From contig CBDBDS010000012.1 in the NCBI GenBank assembly GCA_965203985.1, positions 124,001-188,000 of the forward strand: 64,000 bases of DNA. The letters run 5' to 3'. Below the pieces are notes generated by a model, which worked only from the letters and a program-made list of their open reading frames with translations, was not told the origin of the DNA and made no database searches. A program made the position numbers and the translations under genes. This DNA comes from Bin87 sp965203985 (lineage in GTDB: Bacteria > Chloroflexota > Dehalococcoidia > Lucifugimonadales > UBA3495). Every line of letters starts with the position of its first letter. The first letter of the stretch is position 1. Of this stretch, positions 1 to 10,391 are shown one piece after another.

Positions 1-494
1 GCCGCCCGCTGGTCCCAGCCCACGCTCCAGATGCGCGCCGGCGAGTTGCCCAGGATGTAGGCCATGTTGATGGCCACGGTATTGTCGTACTTGCCCAGCA
101 GGTCGGCTACCGTGAGCCAGTCCGCCGGCATGGGCGGGTAGCCATTCAAGCCGGCGTCCAGCCAGATGTAGCGGTGCAAATCCTCCTGGGTCTTGAACGG
201 GGCGTGGGAGATGCCATCGATCCCGACCAGTTCGGTGGTGACGCCCTGGCGCACCTTCGGGTCGTGGTGCGGTTCACCGAGAATGGTCAGCCCGGCGTGG
301 GAGTGCAGATCGACGAACCCCGGGCAAACCACATGCCCGGTGGCGTCGATCACCCGCGCGGCGTTTTCCCGCAGGTCCGCATCGTCCCCCCGGTGAATCG
401 TCACCGTATCGCCCGTAACCGCCACCGCCGCCCGGAACCCGGGGCTCCCCGAGCCGTCAATTACCTGTCCGTTGGAGATGAGTAGGTCTATCAT
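1..494 (-). CDS. N-acyl-D-amino-acid deacylase family amidohydrolase (partial, N-terminal part)
   Basis: Only the first ~164 codons lie in the window; the gene continues past the left edge. The N-terminus MIDLLISNGQVIDGSG, followed by a VCPGFVDLHSHAG stretch, is the typical beginning of the amidohydrolase superfamily D-aminoacylase/dihydroorotase-like group, with the first metal-binding HxH motif at about residues 98-100. Family members hydrolyse N-acyl-D-amino acids or related amides in the cytoplasm using one or two zinc ions. The remaining metal ligands lie outside the window, so substrate cannot be inferred. It is divergent from the hypothetical gene to its right, with only ~37 bp between them. 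Confidence 0.8.
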   Translation of the reverse strand, partial: MIDLLISNGQVIDGSGSPGFRAAVAVTGDTVTIHRGDDADLRENAARVIDATGHVVCPGFVDLHSHAGLTILGEPHHDPKVRQGVTTELVGIDGISHAPFKTQEDLHRYIWLDAGLNGYPPMPADWLTVADLLGKYDNTVAINMAYILGNSPARIWSVGWDQRA

Positions 495-531
495 GGCCGG
501 ATGATAGCACGCGCACGAAGGAGCGCACGCC

Positions 532-1371
532 ATGCTGGATGTCCTTTCGCGATTGTTTCGGAGACTGTCCTCCGGGGAACAGCGGCAACATCATGCCCCA
601 GAATTCAGCGTCCACCCGCGCGGGTTGACCTTCCTGACGGAGGTATCCGCCGGACGCTGGGTGGAGGAAGGATTGTCCTCCGATTTCGCGTCCGTCGGCG
701 CGCTGGTTCCGGGCGGATATGAAGCTTACGCGCGCGTCCTGCACCCGGCGTGGGACGCATCTGACCGGATGGTGCCGTGGTCTTCTGTGGCCGCTTGGTC
801 CGGTCGGGTCTATCACCCGCAGATGTCCTTCGAAGGCATCAGTTCCCCGCTATCCGGTCACGGAGGAGTTGTTGCCCCGTGGTGTGAGGACCCCGACCAC
901 GGCAGCATGGACGAGGCGACGGCAACGGAGTTGGCCGCTTTCCTATCGCAATTCACCCGAACGCCGGAGGAGTGCTTTTTCGGAGTTTGGGAGGGCTACG
1001 GACTGTACTCCAGCGGCAGCGCGATGCTCACATCGGATGGAAACGGTAGACCGCTGCCCACGCCCCGTGACATCAGGAGGGCGCAGCGGATCCGGGGCTG
1101 TGGTCGCCACTATCTGCTCTACACGGGCGAATTGCAGGACATCACCGCGTTCTACAACCACTTCCTGTCCGAGCCGCCCAACATCTGGTGGCCGGCCGAC
1201 CGAGCCTGGCTCGTGGCCACCGACATCGACCTCGATTCAACCTACGTCGGGGCCAGTCAAGAATTGGTCAATGCCCTGCTCCGACATACGGTGCTGGAAG
1301 CTGTGCCCGCCGAATATCTCGCTTCGGTCGCCATGACGGCGGACACCATCAACCTGGGCGATCCAACCTGA
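532..1371 (+). CDS. Conserved hypothetical protein, 279 aa
   Basis: The frame opens with ATG after a plausible AAGGAG site and runs 279 residues. It contains GGYEAYARVLHP, a phrase I associate with uncharacterised soluble proteins in actinobacteria and related GC-rich phyla. No signal peptide, membrane segment or recognisable catalytic motif is visible; the composition is soluble and rich in Trp and aromatic residues. Coding bias matches the neighbours. It stands alone between a divergent amidohydrolase and a convergent protease gene, so context says little. Function is unknown. Confidence 0.7.
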   Translation: MLDVLSRLFRRLSSGEQRQHHAPEFSVHPRGLTFLTEVSAGRWVEEGLSSDFASVGALVPGGYEAYARVLHPAWDASDRMVPWSSVAAWSGRVYHPQMSFEGISSPLSGHGGVVAPWCEDPDHGSMDEATATELAAFLSQFTRTPEECFFGVWEGYGLYSSGSAMLTSDGNGRPLPTPRDIRRAQRIRGCGRHYLLYTGELQDITAFYNHFLSEPPNIWWPADRAWLVATDIDLDSTYVGASQELVNALLRHTVLEAVPAEYLASVAMTADTINLGDPT

Positions 1372-1406
1372 GCGCGGCCGGGCGACGCGAGGCCGCCGCC
1401 GCTGGC

Positions 1407-1814
1407 TCAGTCCTGGCGTAGCGCTAAGCTGCCTCGCCGGAAATCGTAATCCATGCGCATCTGGTTCAGCAGGTCGCGCCCCAGCAGCGAATCCAAGCCG
1501 TCGGTGAGAGGCCCAGGTTTGGCGACGGAAATGTCGATCTCAAACTCACAAGTCTCACCGTCGCTATCGTTGAAGGAAAGCACGGCCGGCTCCATGTAAT
1601 ATAGCAAAGCGCCACCTGCGCTGATGAACTCAGCGGGGTGGTCCAGCAGGTCGAACGGGCAGTCAAGGTCTGCCGCTGCATCGGAGTGCAGGATGGTGGT
1701 GTCCGAGCCGGTGTCAATCAAAAAGCGTACTCGTCCCCTGACCCCCAAGCGAGCCAAGGTTACGAAGCCACCAATGTAAGGCCGACCGTCGTCGGTAAAT
1801 TCGCCGACGATCAT
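1407..1814 (-). CDS. Retropepsin-like aspartic protease domain protein, 135 aa
   Basis: A single retropepsin-like domain is indicated by FLIDTGSDTTILH at residues 31-43, containing the catalytic D-T-G triad (Asp34), and by a later hydrophobic LLGRDLLNQM motif that matches the flap/ILGxDfL region of bacterial single-domain aspartyl proteases. Such proteins act as homodimers. There is no signal peptide, so a cytoplasmic role is likely. Its start overlaps the stop of the upstream DUF5678-like gene by ATGA, so the two are translationally coupled. Substrate is unknown; the pairing suggests a two-gene module. Confidence 0.78.
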   Translation of the reverse strand: MIVGEFTDDGRPYIGGFVTLARLGVRGRVRFLIDTGSDTTILHSDAAADLDCPFDLLDHPAEFISAGGALLYYMEPAVLSFNDSDGETCEFEIDISVAKPGPLTDGLDSLLGRDLLNQMRMDYDFRRGSLALRQD

Positions 1815-2143
1815 CCCGTGCGCTTACGCCAGACGGTCGGGATGCGCCGGGGCGGGTTGGTCTCCAACCGCTGCACCACCGAATGGGGCGAATATCCTCC
1901 AGCGGCCCTCAGTTTCTCCAAAACTTCCGCGTGGGTGTCTGCCGCCACAATTTTCCAGTTGTCGCCGAAAGCAATCCATTGGTCAGGGTACTTGACCTGC
2001 AATTCGCTACGGTAATCGCGCATAATTTTAGAGCGAGCCGCGCAATCGCGTAACACCGCCGATGTTTCTTCCTTGCTCTCCGTCGGCCGCTGAGGTACGA
2101 CCGGTTCTCGCGGTGTGATGGTTTCCAGTGTTGTGGTTGTCAT
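1811..2143 (-). CDS. DUF5678-like small protein upstream of the retropepsin gene
   Basis: The frame is open further upstream, but the ATG giving MTTTTLET has an AGGAAC site eight bases before it and was preferred, giving 110 residues. The segment YPDQWIAFGDNWKIVAADTH, followed by a LEKLRAAG helix, resembles the short DUF5678 module. The N-terminal ~45 residues are Thr/Pro/Glu-rich and probably unstructured. It ends in an ATGA overlap with the retropepsin-like gene. In such pairs the small protein might be a substrate or regulator of the protease; that is inference. Confidence 0.65.
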   Translation of the reverse strand: MTTTTLETITPREPVVPQRPTESKEETSAVLRDCAARSKIMRDYRSELQVKYPDQWIAFGDNWKIVAADTHAEVLEKLRAAGGYSPHSVVQRLETNPPRRIPTVWRKRTG

Positions 2144-2288
2144 CGTTAGGTTCCTGTTTGGGCCGGCGATTTCCGGGTTCACTTTAGCATCGGGGTGTCA
2201 CCGGCGACAACGCGCCGCGTGTCCGCATCGCCCCGCCTTCTGCTACACTGCCGCCGACCCTGAGGCGCAACCCTGTTGGAGGCATGAC

Positions 2289-3074
2289 ATGACTGAACTC
2301 GATGATCGCTACGAACGCGGGCAGGAAACCCGGCGCATGTTCGGCGGCGGGCAGATCACCGGCGGCTCGTCCCCCGGCGCGTGGGACATCGCGCCGGACC
2401 TGGAGCGAATACTGGGCGAGGCGCTCTTCGGCACCATCTGGAAGCGTCCCGCGCTATCTCCCGCGCAGCGCGAGATGATCACCCTGTCGTGTCTCATCGT
2501 GCTGAACCGCGAGGTCCAGCTCAAGCGCCACCTGGGCAACGCCCTGAACATCGGCCTGACCCCGGAGCAGGTCGTCGAGCTGATCATCCACGACACCTGG
2601 TACGGCGGCGCCCCCGCCGGCATCCAGGCCCTCACCCTTTGCAAAGAGGTGTTTGAGGAGCGCGGCATCGATTTCACGCCGGCCCGCATCCACGACTCCA
2701 ATGAGGACCCCGACAGCCTGTTCCAGCGCGGCGACGAGTACCGCCGCAACTACATGGGAGGCGGAGGCGGAGCCCGTCCGGCGCCCCCAACCGAGGCAGA
2801 GCGGGAGCTAGGCCGCGTCACCGGCGAGTACTACTGGGGCGCAACCTGGACCCGCCCCGGCCTGGACCTGCCCAGCCGCAGCCTGTGCACCATCACCTGC
2901 CTCGCCGCCCTGGGACGCGAGGGGCCGCTGCGGAGCCATATCCGCGGCGCCCTCAACATCGGCTTCACCAAGGACCAGATCATCGAGATCTTCGGTCACA
3001 TGACCCTTTACGCCGGCATCCCATTCGCCCGCGGCGCTATGGACATCGCCAACGACATCTTCAACAACGGTTAG
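2289..3074 (+). CDS. Carboxymuconolactone decarboxylase family protein (two CMD domains)
   Basis: The ATG with TTGGAGG just upstream was chosen; the open frame extends further but lacks homologous sequence. The 261-residue protein holds two tandem CMD/AhpD-like repeats, about residues 30-125 and 165-260. Each has the pattern R-P-x-L followed by E/S-H-x-x-x-A-L-N-I-G-x-T-x-x-Q and a final Y-x-G-x-P. Neither has the CxxC pair of AhpD peroxidases, so it is closer to the decarboxylase-type (PcaC-like) branch. Ring-cleavage genes are not nearby, so the lactone substrate is unproven. Confidence 0.85.
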   Translation: MTELDDRYERGQETRRMFGGGQITGGSSPGAWDIAPDLERILGEALFGTIWKRPALSPAQREMITLSCLIVLNREVQLKRHLGNALNIGLTPEQVVELIIHDTWYGGAPAGIQALTLCKEVFEERGIDFTPARIHDSNEDPDSLFQRGDEYRRNYMGGGGGARPAPPTEAERELGRVTGEYYWGATWTRPGLDLPSRSLCTITCLAALGREGPLRSHIRGALNIGFTKDQIIEIFGHMTLYAGIPFARGAMDIANDIFNNG

Positions 3075-3099
3075 CGCGCGGCCGGGACGTGCTGAATCA

Positions 3100-3126
3100 G
3101 CAGGGGCGACTCACCGGTCGCCCCTG
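3100..3126. repeat. Perfect 11-bp-stem hairpin in convergent gap
   Basis: GCAGGGGCGAC and GTCGCCCCTGC form an 11-bp perfect stem with a six-base loop between the CMD gene and convergent zwf. There is no T-run on either side, so if it terminates transcription it does so without a canonical U-tract. Hairpins of this GGGGCGACC type are often dispersed genomic repeats. Confidence 0.55.
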
Positions 3127-3162
3127 CATTGGTTCCGTTCGATGCCGCACAGTTGGCGATAG

Positions 3163-4664
<1,502 letters not shown>

Positions 4665-4668
<4 letters not shown>

Positions 4669-5582
4669 TGCGAGCCAGCCTCACGGACGGCGTGCCCTCC
4701 GAACTGGTTGCGCAGGGCCGCCAGCAGGCGCGCGCCGAATGGCTCTTCCTGGCGCGACCGGAACCGCTGGTACAGCGCGGCGGTGATGGCCGGCGTCGGC
4801 ACCGCCAACTCCACCGATTCGTTCACCGTCCAGCGCCCCTCGCCCGAGTCGTCCACGTAAGCCGCCAGGCTCTCCAGCCCCGGATCCTCTTCCAGCGCGC
4901 GAACGGCCAGGTCCAGCAGCCAGGAGCGCACGACGCTGCCGTGCTGCCACGTCTTGGCTATCGCGGTCAGGTCCAGGTCGAACTCCTCCTGCTTGGCCTG
5001 TAGCAACTCGAACCCTTCGGCGTAGGACTGCATCAGGGCGTACTCGACGCCGTTATGCACCATCTTGGTGAAGTGACCGGCCCCGGTGGGCCCAACGTGC
5101 GAGTAGCCCTTGTCCTCGCCCGGCGCCAACGCCTGGAAGATCGGTTCCAGCCGCTGGTAGGTGTCCGTGTCGCCGCCGACCATCAGCGAGTAGCCTTCGG
5201 TCAAACCCCAGACCCCGCCGCTGGTTCCCGCGTCCATCAAGTGGATGCCGCGCTGCGCAAGCGTTTCGCCTCGGCGCAGCGTGTCCTTGTAGTTGGCGTT
5301 GCCGCCGTCGATCACGGCGTCTCCCGCAGCCAACAGCCCGGCCAGCTCGTCGATTACCCCGTCCGTTACTCCGCCCGCTGGGAGCATGATCCACACGGCG
5401 CGCGGCGCGGCCAACTTGTCGACCAGGTCGGCCAGCGACACGGCCGCAATCGCTCCACCGGCCCCGCTGGCCTCCACAGCGGCCAGGTTTTGATCGTAGA
5501 CGACGATGCTATGCCCGGCCAGCAGCAGGCGTTGTGTCATGTTGGCGCCCATCCGCCCCAGTCCGATCATCCCAAGTTCCAA
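4665..5582 (-). CDS. gnd: 6-phosphogluconate dehydrogenase, decarboxylating (short GndA/YqeC type)
   Basis: Catalyses oxidative decarboxylation of 6-phosphogluconate to ribulose 5-phosphate. I chose a TTG start giving MELGMIGLGRMGANM because an AAGGAG site lies nine bases upstream and this matches the family N-terminus; an upstream ATG would add 11 non-homologous residues. The Rossmann GLGRMG loop, the MDAGTSGGVWG substrate-binding motif and the KMVHNGVEYALMQ catalytic segment are present. At 305 residues it is the short form, often NAD-dependent, rather than the ~470-residue enzyme. It overlaps zwf by four bases. Confidence 0.93.
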
Positions 5583-5620
5583 GATTCTCTTCTCCTTAGT
5601 TCTTACCGGCGGCAATCAAT

Positions 5621-5722
5621 CGTCAGAGCCAGGATTTGGGGATTATCAAGATTGAGTAGATGGTGCTGAGTAATGACCACAATCCCGAAAATCCCATAAC
5701 CCGGCAAATCCTGATTCTGACG
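5621..5722. repeat. 102-bp inverted-repeat element between pgi and gnd
   Basis: An 18-bp terminal inverted repeat, 16 of 18 matching, brackets the element: CGTCAGAGCCAGGATTTG on the left and the complement of CAAATCCTGATTCTGACG on the right. The right 17 bases recur exactly at 49368-49384. It is non-coding and lies in the gap between pgi and gnd, so it may affect read-through in this operon. It looks like a small non-autonomous repeat rather than an insertion sequence, since there is no transposase. Confidence 0.6.
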
Positions 5723-5744
5723 ATGACTTCGGAAAGGCCCCTGG

Positions 5745-7385
5745 TCACACAGCATCGACTATGCGTTTTATGCCTCCGGCAGGATCGTTGCCCAGGTGAA
5801 CCGACACGGTGCGCCGGCCGAGATCGTCCAGGGCCTGTAGATCCCCGAGGGCCTGGGCGTCGGCCAGCACTCCGAAGCTGAGATCCCACCCGGGTATCGT
5901 GATGTCCGACTGGTGGTCCTGGGTCAGTTGCAGGAAGATGCCGGACCCCGGTCCTCCCTTGTGCAACTGCCCGGTGGAATGCAGGAACCGCGGCCCGTAT
6001 CCCATGGTGGTCGCAATTCCGTATTTCGCCATGACCCGTAGGCGCAGCCGGTTGACGGTTTCGCGTATCGCATCCGTGTCCGGCAGATACGCCATGATCG
6101 CCAGGTAGTCCCCGGATCGGCTGGCTTCCAGCAGCCGTGCCAGTGCGGCGCCGTCATCCGACCGCGCGGATGGCAACTGTCCGTCCTGCTGCCACTGTTC
6201 CAGCACGCTGACCGTGCGATCCTTCGCGCCCTGCACGTCCGGCTGATCGAAGGGGTGGATGCCCAGCACGTGCCCGGCCACGGCGGTGGCATACTCCCAG
6301 CGGTAGAATTCCGCGCCCAGGTCGTATTCGTCTGCCAACTCCAGGACGGCTACCGGATGACCCGCCGCTTTCAGTTGTTCCACCGCGCCGTCAGGTACCG
6401 TGTTGTCGTCGTTGGCCAGCCTCAGCTGTACAAAGAAGCGGTCATCTCCGTAGCACTGACCTGCGTCGTCCGGCAGCGGTTCCGCCGCCACCGGGATCAC
6501 TCCGGTACTGTTCTTCCCGGTGCTCTCCGCCAGCAGTTGCTCCACCCAGAGCCCGAAGGGAGCCATGCTGTCGGTGGAGATCAGCGTGAGCTTGTCCCTC
6601 CCATGCTTGACCATCGTCCCGATCACGGCTCCCAGCCAACCGCCCGGGTTTTCAGAAGCCGGCGCGTCGTCCAAACACCGCGCTTGCATCCGCTCGGCTG
6701 ATGCCAATAGTCGATCGAGATTCACCCCGGTAAGCGCAGCCGGCACGAGGCCGAAGAAAGACAGCACCGAATAACGGCCGCCGATGTCCGGGTTGTTCAG
6801 AAACGCGCGTCGAAAATTTTCCGACTCGGCTCGCTTGGCCAATGGGGTGCCTGGATCGGTGACGGCGATGAAGTTGTCACCGGCAGCTTCCACTCCCAGC
6901 GCAGCTTCTACCAGCCCGCGGAAGTACGCGTAGAAGGTCAGCGGCTCGGTGGTGGTCCCCGACTTCGACGATACTGCGAACAGGGTGCGCGCCGGGTTGA
7001 CCTGCCCCGTTGCGGCGGCCACCCAATCTGGGACAGTGCTGTCCAGGGTGAGCATCCGGGGGTATGCGCCGTCAGCCATAGTGGAGCCGATCACCTGCCG
7101 GATCACCTCCGGCCCCAGGCTGCTGCCTCCCATTCCCAAAAGCGCGACATGACGGTATCCGGCCGAGCGGACTGCGTTGGCGAATTCGTACAACCCGGGC
7201 AGCGTCGACCGCATATCGGTCGGGAGCGTGAGCCACGCCAGGCGGTCTGATATCTCCGCCGGATCATCGCTCCACAGGGTGTGATCGTGGTCGCGGAGCC
7301 GCGCCGGAACGCGGTCGGAATCCAGCTTGGCCGCAGCATGCGCCACCAATTGGGAATAGTCGCCGAGGTGATAGCGTTCGGTCAT
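5745..7385 (-). CDS. pgi: Glucose-6-phosphate isomerase
   Basis: Interconverts glucose 6-phosphate and fructose 6-phosphate. The ATG giving MTERYHLGD follows a GAGGGAG site and was preferred to an upstream ATG. The 546-residue protein has the SIS-fold signatures GMGGSSLG (84-91) and SSKSGTTTEP (139-148). Near the C-terminus it has PGSGIFLQLTQDHQSD, the motif seen in the isomerase half of transaldolase-isomerase fusions of actinobacteria and Chloroflexota. No transaldolase domain is attached here. It is the first gene of the pgi-gnd-zwf series, which together feed the oxidative pentose phosphate pathway. Confidence 0.93.
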   Translation of the reverse strand: MTERYHLGDYSQLVAHAAAKLDSDRVPARLRDHDHTLWSDDPAEISDRLAWLTLPTDMRSTLPGLYEFANAVRSAGYRHVALLGMGGSSLGPEVIRQVIGSTMADGAYPRMLTLDSTVPDWVAAATGQVNPARTLFAVSSKSGTTTEPLTFYAYFRGLVEAALGVEAAGDNFIAVTDPGTPLAKRAESENFRRAFLNNPDIGGRYSVLSFFGLVPAALTGVNLDRLLASAERMQARCLDDAPASENPGGWLGAVIGTMVKHGRDKLTLISTDSMAPFGLWVEQLLAESTGKNSTGVIPVAAEPLPDDAGQCYGDDRFFVQLRLANDDNTVPDGAVEQLKAAGHPVAVLELADEYDLGAEFYRWEYATAVAGHVLGIHPFDQPDVQGAKDRTVSVLEQWQQDGQLPSARSDDGAALARLLEASRSGDYLAIMAYLPDTDAIRETVNRLRLRVMAKYGIATTMGYGPRFLHSTGQLHKGGPGSGIFLQLTQDHQSDITIPGWDLSFGVLADAQALGDLQALDDLGRRTVSVHLGNDPAGGIKRIVDAV

Positions 7386-7478
7386 GGCAACTCCCTCGCC
7401 CGGCGTCTGGACGCTGTGCCGCGATTTTAGCATACTGAATTTCTGCTCCTGCTTTCGCTAACCGGACCGATCCCGGCG

Positions 7479-7484
7479 TATAAT
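7479..7484 (+). promoter_or_regulatory. Candidate -10 box upstream of the alpha/beta hydrolase
   Basis: A perfect TATAAT lies 32 bp before the hydrolase start in the divergent gap with pgi. No good -35 hexamer is seen 16-18 bp upstream, so this is a weak call. Confidence 0.35.
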
Positions 7485-7515
7485 CGCCGCCAAATTCGGG
7501 AGCCAATGTGTCGAT

Positions 7516-8400
7516 ATGCCTGACTCGCAGTTGCCTCGCAGTGACAACTCTCCGCGCCCCGCCGTCGCCTCGATGGGCGAACTGGACGTGCACTATCTGG
7601 ATTGGGGAGGCCCTAACGAACCGCTCCTTGCCCTTCACGGTCTGGCCTCGTCCGGTCATTGGTATCGTCGTCTCGCGCCGTTCCTTTCAGATCGGTACCG
7701 CGTCATCGCCCCCGACCAGCGGGGACACGGCGCGACCACCCAGGCGCCCGGCGGCTACGACTGGCAGACCCTGGCGGAGGACGCCATCCGTCTGCTGGAC
7801 CACTTCGGCATCTCCCGCGCCCCGGTGTTGGGCCACTCGTGGGGCGGACACGTGGCCAGCAACCTGGCGATGCGCTTCCCGGACCGCGTCAGCCGTGTCG
7901 TGATGATCGACGGCGGTTTCCAGGACGGCGGCCTGTTGCCGAACCCCACCTGGGAGGCGTTCCGGCAGCGGTTGGCTCCGCGCCTGGTGGCGGGTACCCG
8001 CGACGAGTATCTCGAACGCCTGGCCGCCAACCTCTCCTTTTGCTGGGGAGACGACCTGGCGGAAATCGCGCTCACCATGGTCTACGAAGGCGAAGATGGT
8101 CAGATGTACGACAACCTGCGCCCCGACAACCACGCCCAGGTACTGGAGACCATGTGGAACGAGCCGCCTTCGGTGGTGCTTCCACGCATCATGATCCCCG
8201 CATTGGTGGTTGCCGCCGGCCCCCGCGCCGACCGGGCCAATTCCCAGTTTTCGCGCCAGCGCGAGGTGATGGTCGCCGCCGCCGAAGCCGCCCTGCCCAA
8301 CGGCCGCGTCCACTGGATCGCGGACACCATTCACGACATCGGGTACCACAAGCCCGAAGAATTGGCGGCGGTGATCCGCGATTTTTTGGCCGGTGATTAG
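7516..8400 (+). CDS. Alpha/beta fold hydrolase
   Basis: A 294-residue cytoplasmic alpha/beta hydrolase. The oxyanion-hole HG pair is at about residue 41, PDQRGHG at 66-72, and the nucleophile elbow GHSWGG with Ser108 at 106-111. A C-terminal IHDIGYHKP supplies the likely catalytic His. The domain order fits haloalkane dehalogenase, epoxide hydrolase or esterase-like branches, but the Ser nucleophile favours an esterase, lipase or C-C hydrolase. It is monocistronic, between divergent pgi and convergent ABC genes. The substrate is unknown. Confidence 0.85.
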   Translation: MPDSQLPRSDNSPRPAVASMGELDVHYLDWGGPNEPLLALHGLASSGHWYRRLAPFLSDRYRVIAPDQRGHGATTQAPGGYDWQTLAEDAIRLLDHFGISRAPVLGHSWGGHVASNLAMRFPDRVSRVVMIDGGFQDGGLLPNPTWEAFRQRLAPRLVAGTRDEYLERLAANLSFCWGDDLAEIALTMVYEGEDGQMYDNLRPDNHAQVLETMWNEPPSVVLPRIMIPALVVAAGPRADRANSQFSRQREVMVAAAEAALPNGRVHWIADTIHDIGYHKPEELAAVIRDFLAGD

Positions 8401-8414
8401 GCTAGCCAGGCGCG

Positions 8415-8441
8415 AAAAAAGAGCGGCCATTGCGGCCGCTC
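8415..8441 (-). terminator. Rho-independent terminator of the ABC exporter operon
   Basis: Read leftward, GAGCGGCC and its complement form an eight-bp GC-rich stem with a five-base loop, followed at once by six T residues. It lies just after the stop of the second ABC gene, as expected for its terminator. It sits in the convergent gap with the hydrolase gene. Confidence 0.75.
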
Positions 8442-8465
8442 CAACGAGGCGCGTTCCTATTTCGC

Positions 8466-10391
8466 TCAGTCAGCCGCCGCCGGCGACAGGCCGTCCGCTC
8501 CGATGACCTCGCCGCCAACCGGCGCAACGTCGACGCTTGGCCCGGACAATCCGTAGTTGATGGCGTAGAGCTGGGCGTACACACCGCCGGCTTCCAGCAA
8601 CTCGTCATGCGAGCCTACCTCGGCGACGCGGCCCCGGTCCAGCACCACGATCTTGTCAGCGTTGCGTATCGTGGACAGGCGGTGTGCGATAACGATCGAG
8701 GTTCGGTCCTTGAGGATCCGGTTCAATGCTTGCTGGATCAGCAGTTCTGTGTGGGTATCGATGTTCGCAGTCGCCTCGTCCAGCACCAGTATCCGCGGAT
8801 TGCCGACAATCGCCCGGGCGAAGCTAATCAACTGCCGCTGCCCGATGCTCAGGTTGACCCCGCGTTCCGCAAGTTCCGATTCGTAGCCGCCGTCCATTTC
8901 CATGATGAAGTCATGGGCTCCCACGGCTTTGGAGGCGGCGATCATTTCCTCTTCGGTAGTGTCCCCATTTTGATACCGGATGTTCTCGCTAACCGTGCCG
9001 GAGAAGAGGTAAGGCTCCTGCAACACCATGCTCATCTGGTGCACCAGCGAATTTCGGGTCACGTCCCGCAGGTCGTATCCGTCAACGGTGATCGACCCGC
9101 CCGTAACGTCCGCCGACCGGTGCAGCAGGTTCACCAGGGTGCTTTTGCCCGCGCCGGTCGATCCCACCAGCGCAACGTTCTCGCCGGCCTTGATGTGCAG
9201 GTTGACGTTCTTGAGCACGTCGGTGCCCTCCACATAGTGGAAGGTCACGTCGTTGTAGCGAATCTCCCCTTTGACCTCGGGCAACTGCGCAGCGTCCGGC
9301 TTGTCCATGATGTCCGGATCAAGGTCCAGAACCTCGAAGATACGCACGCCGGCTGCCATCGCCCGCTGCAACTGGCTGTACTGCATGGTGAGCTGGCGGA
9401 TCGGCTCGAAGAACCGCTGGATCCAGAGGGCGAATGCGGCCAGCGTGCCCACCTCCAGCGCGTCCCGTTGCAACAGGAACCCGCCAAACAGCACCACGCC
9501 GATACCGATGCCCAGACCGATCAGCAACTCCACCAGTGGTTGCAGCATTCCCGAATACCGCGCCGCTTCCAGGTTCGCGTCCAGGTATTCCTGGTTCAGG
9601 GTCCGGAAATGCGCCAGGTTCTCGTCCTGGCGGTTCAGGCTCTGCACCACGCGCACGCCGGTGATGTTCTGGTTGTACTCGCCGTTCACCATGGCGATGG
9701 CCCGGCGGATGCGCATGAACGAATGCCGCGCGAACCGTTGCCAGTACATCATGATCAGCGTGAGAATGGGCACCACCAGCATGCACACCAGGGCTAATTG
9801 CCAGTCGATCACCAGCATCAGGATGATGATCGCGCCCACCGTCACCAACTCGGCTAACGCCAGCGCCAGCAGCTCAAAGGTTTCCTGCAATTGCAGCACA
9901 TCCGACTGCATGCGGGACATGATGCGGCCGATCGGCGTCCGGTGGTAGAACGCGTTGGATTGGTTCTGCAGGTGGCTGAACATCCCGGAGCGCAGGTCGT
10001 ACAGGATGTGCTGCCCCGTCAACGATATGAAAATGAATTGCAGACGGTTGGACAGGAAGTGGATCACGGTGATGACCATGAACGCGGCGCCAATGACGTG
10101 GACCCGGTTTACGCTTCCTTCAGCAATGGCCCAGTCGATGCCGTATTTGATCAGCAACGGTATCGCCGCGTTAACCGCCGCGTAGGTCAGCAACGACACC
10201 AGGGCGATGAGCGCGAATTTGCGGTAGGGCTTGATGTAGGTCGCAAAACGCGTCACCACCCGGTTGTCGTACACGCGCCCGACCACGTCCTCGTCCGTCA
10301 GGTTGTCGTTGGTGGGAGCGAACATGCTGTCGGCGGAGGTGCCACGCATCCCTCCCATCATGCCGCCGCCCATTCCGCTTCCGCGCATCAT
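8466..10391 (-). CDS. ABC exporter subunit, transmembrane plus nucleotide-binding domains (canonical Walker B)
   Basis: A 641-residue half-transporter. Residues 1-20 are Met/Gly-rich. Six membrane helices follow in about 55-335, then an ATPase domain with Walker A GSTGAGKST (410-418), signature LSIGQ (514-518) and Walker B ILVLDE (534-539) with an intact catalytic Glu539. The first ATG overlaps the stop of the upstream ABC gene; the next codon is also ATG. The pair resembles heterodimeric BmrC/BmrD or TM287/288-type exporters of drugs, lipids or peptides in the cytoplasmic membrane. This subunit carries the functional Glu. Confidence 0.9.
   Translation of the reverse strand: MMRGSGMGGGMMGGMRGTSADSMFAPTNDNLTDEDVVGRVYDNRVVTRFATYIKPYRKFALIALVSLLTYAAVNAAIPLLIKYGIDWAIAEGSVNRVHVIGAAFMVITVIHFLSNRLQFIFISLTGQHILYDLRSGMFSHLQNQSNAFYHRTPIGRIMSRMQSDVLQLQETFELLALALAELVTVGAIIILMLVIDWQLALVCMLVVPILTLIMMYWQRFARHSFMRIRRAIAMVNGEYNQNITGVRVVQSLNRQDENLAHFRTLNQEYLDANLEAARYSGMLQPLVELLIGLGIGIGVVLFGGFLLQRDALEVGTLAAFALWIQRFFEPIRQLTMQYSQLQRAMAAGVRIFEVLDLDPDIMDKPDAAQLPEVKGEIRYNDVTFHYVEGTDVLKNVNLHIKAGENVALVGSTGAGKSTLVNLLHRSADVTGGSITVDGYDLRDVTRNSLVHQMSMVLQEPYLFSGTVSENIRYQNGDTTEEEMIAASKAVGAHDFIMEMDGGYESELAERGVNLSIGQRQLISFARAIVGNPRILVLDEATANIDTHTELLIQQALNRILKDRTSIVIAHRLSTIRNADKIVVLDRGRVAEVGSHDELLEAGGVYAQLYAINYGLSGPSVDVAPVGGEVIGADGLSPAAAD

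Noticed and set aside
3099..3130. Standard rho-independent terminator between the CMD gene and zwf
   Set aside because: The stem is strong but there is no T-run on either side, so I list it only as a hairpin repeat.
8430..9797. A long open frame on the plus strand, antisense to the ABC exporter gene
   Set aside because: It is a shadow of the high-GC exporter gene on the other strand: its sequence has no known motif, poor composition for a protein and no ribosome binding site.
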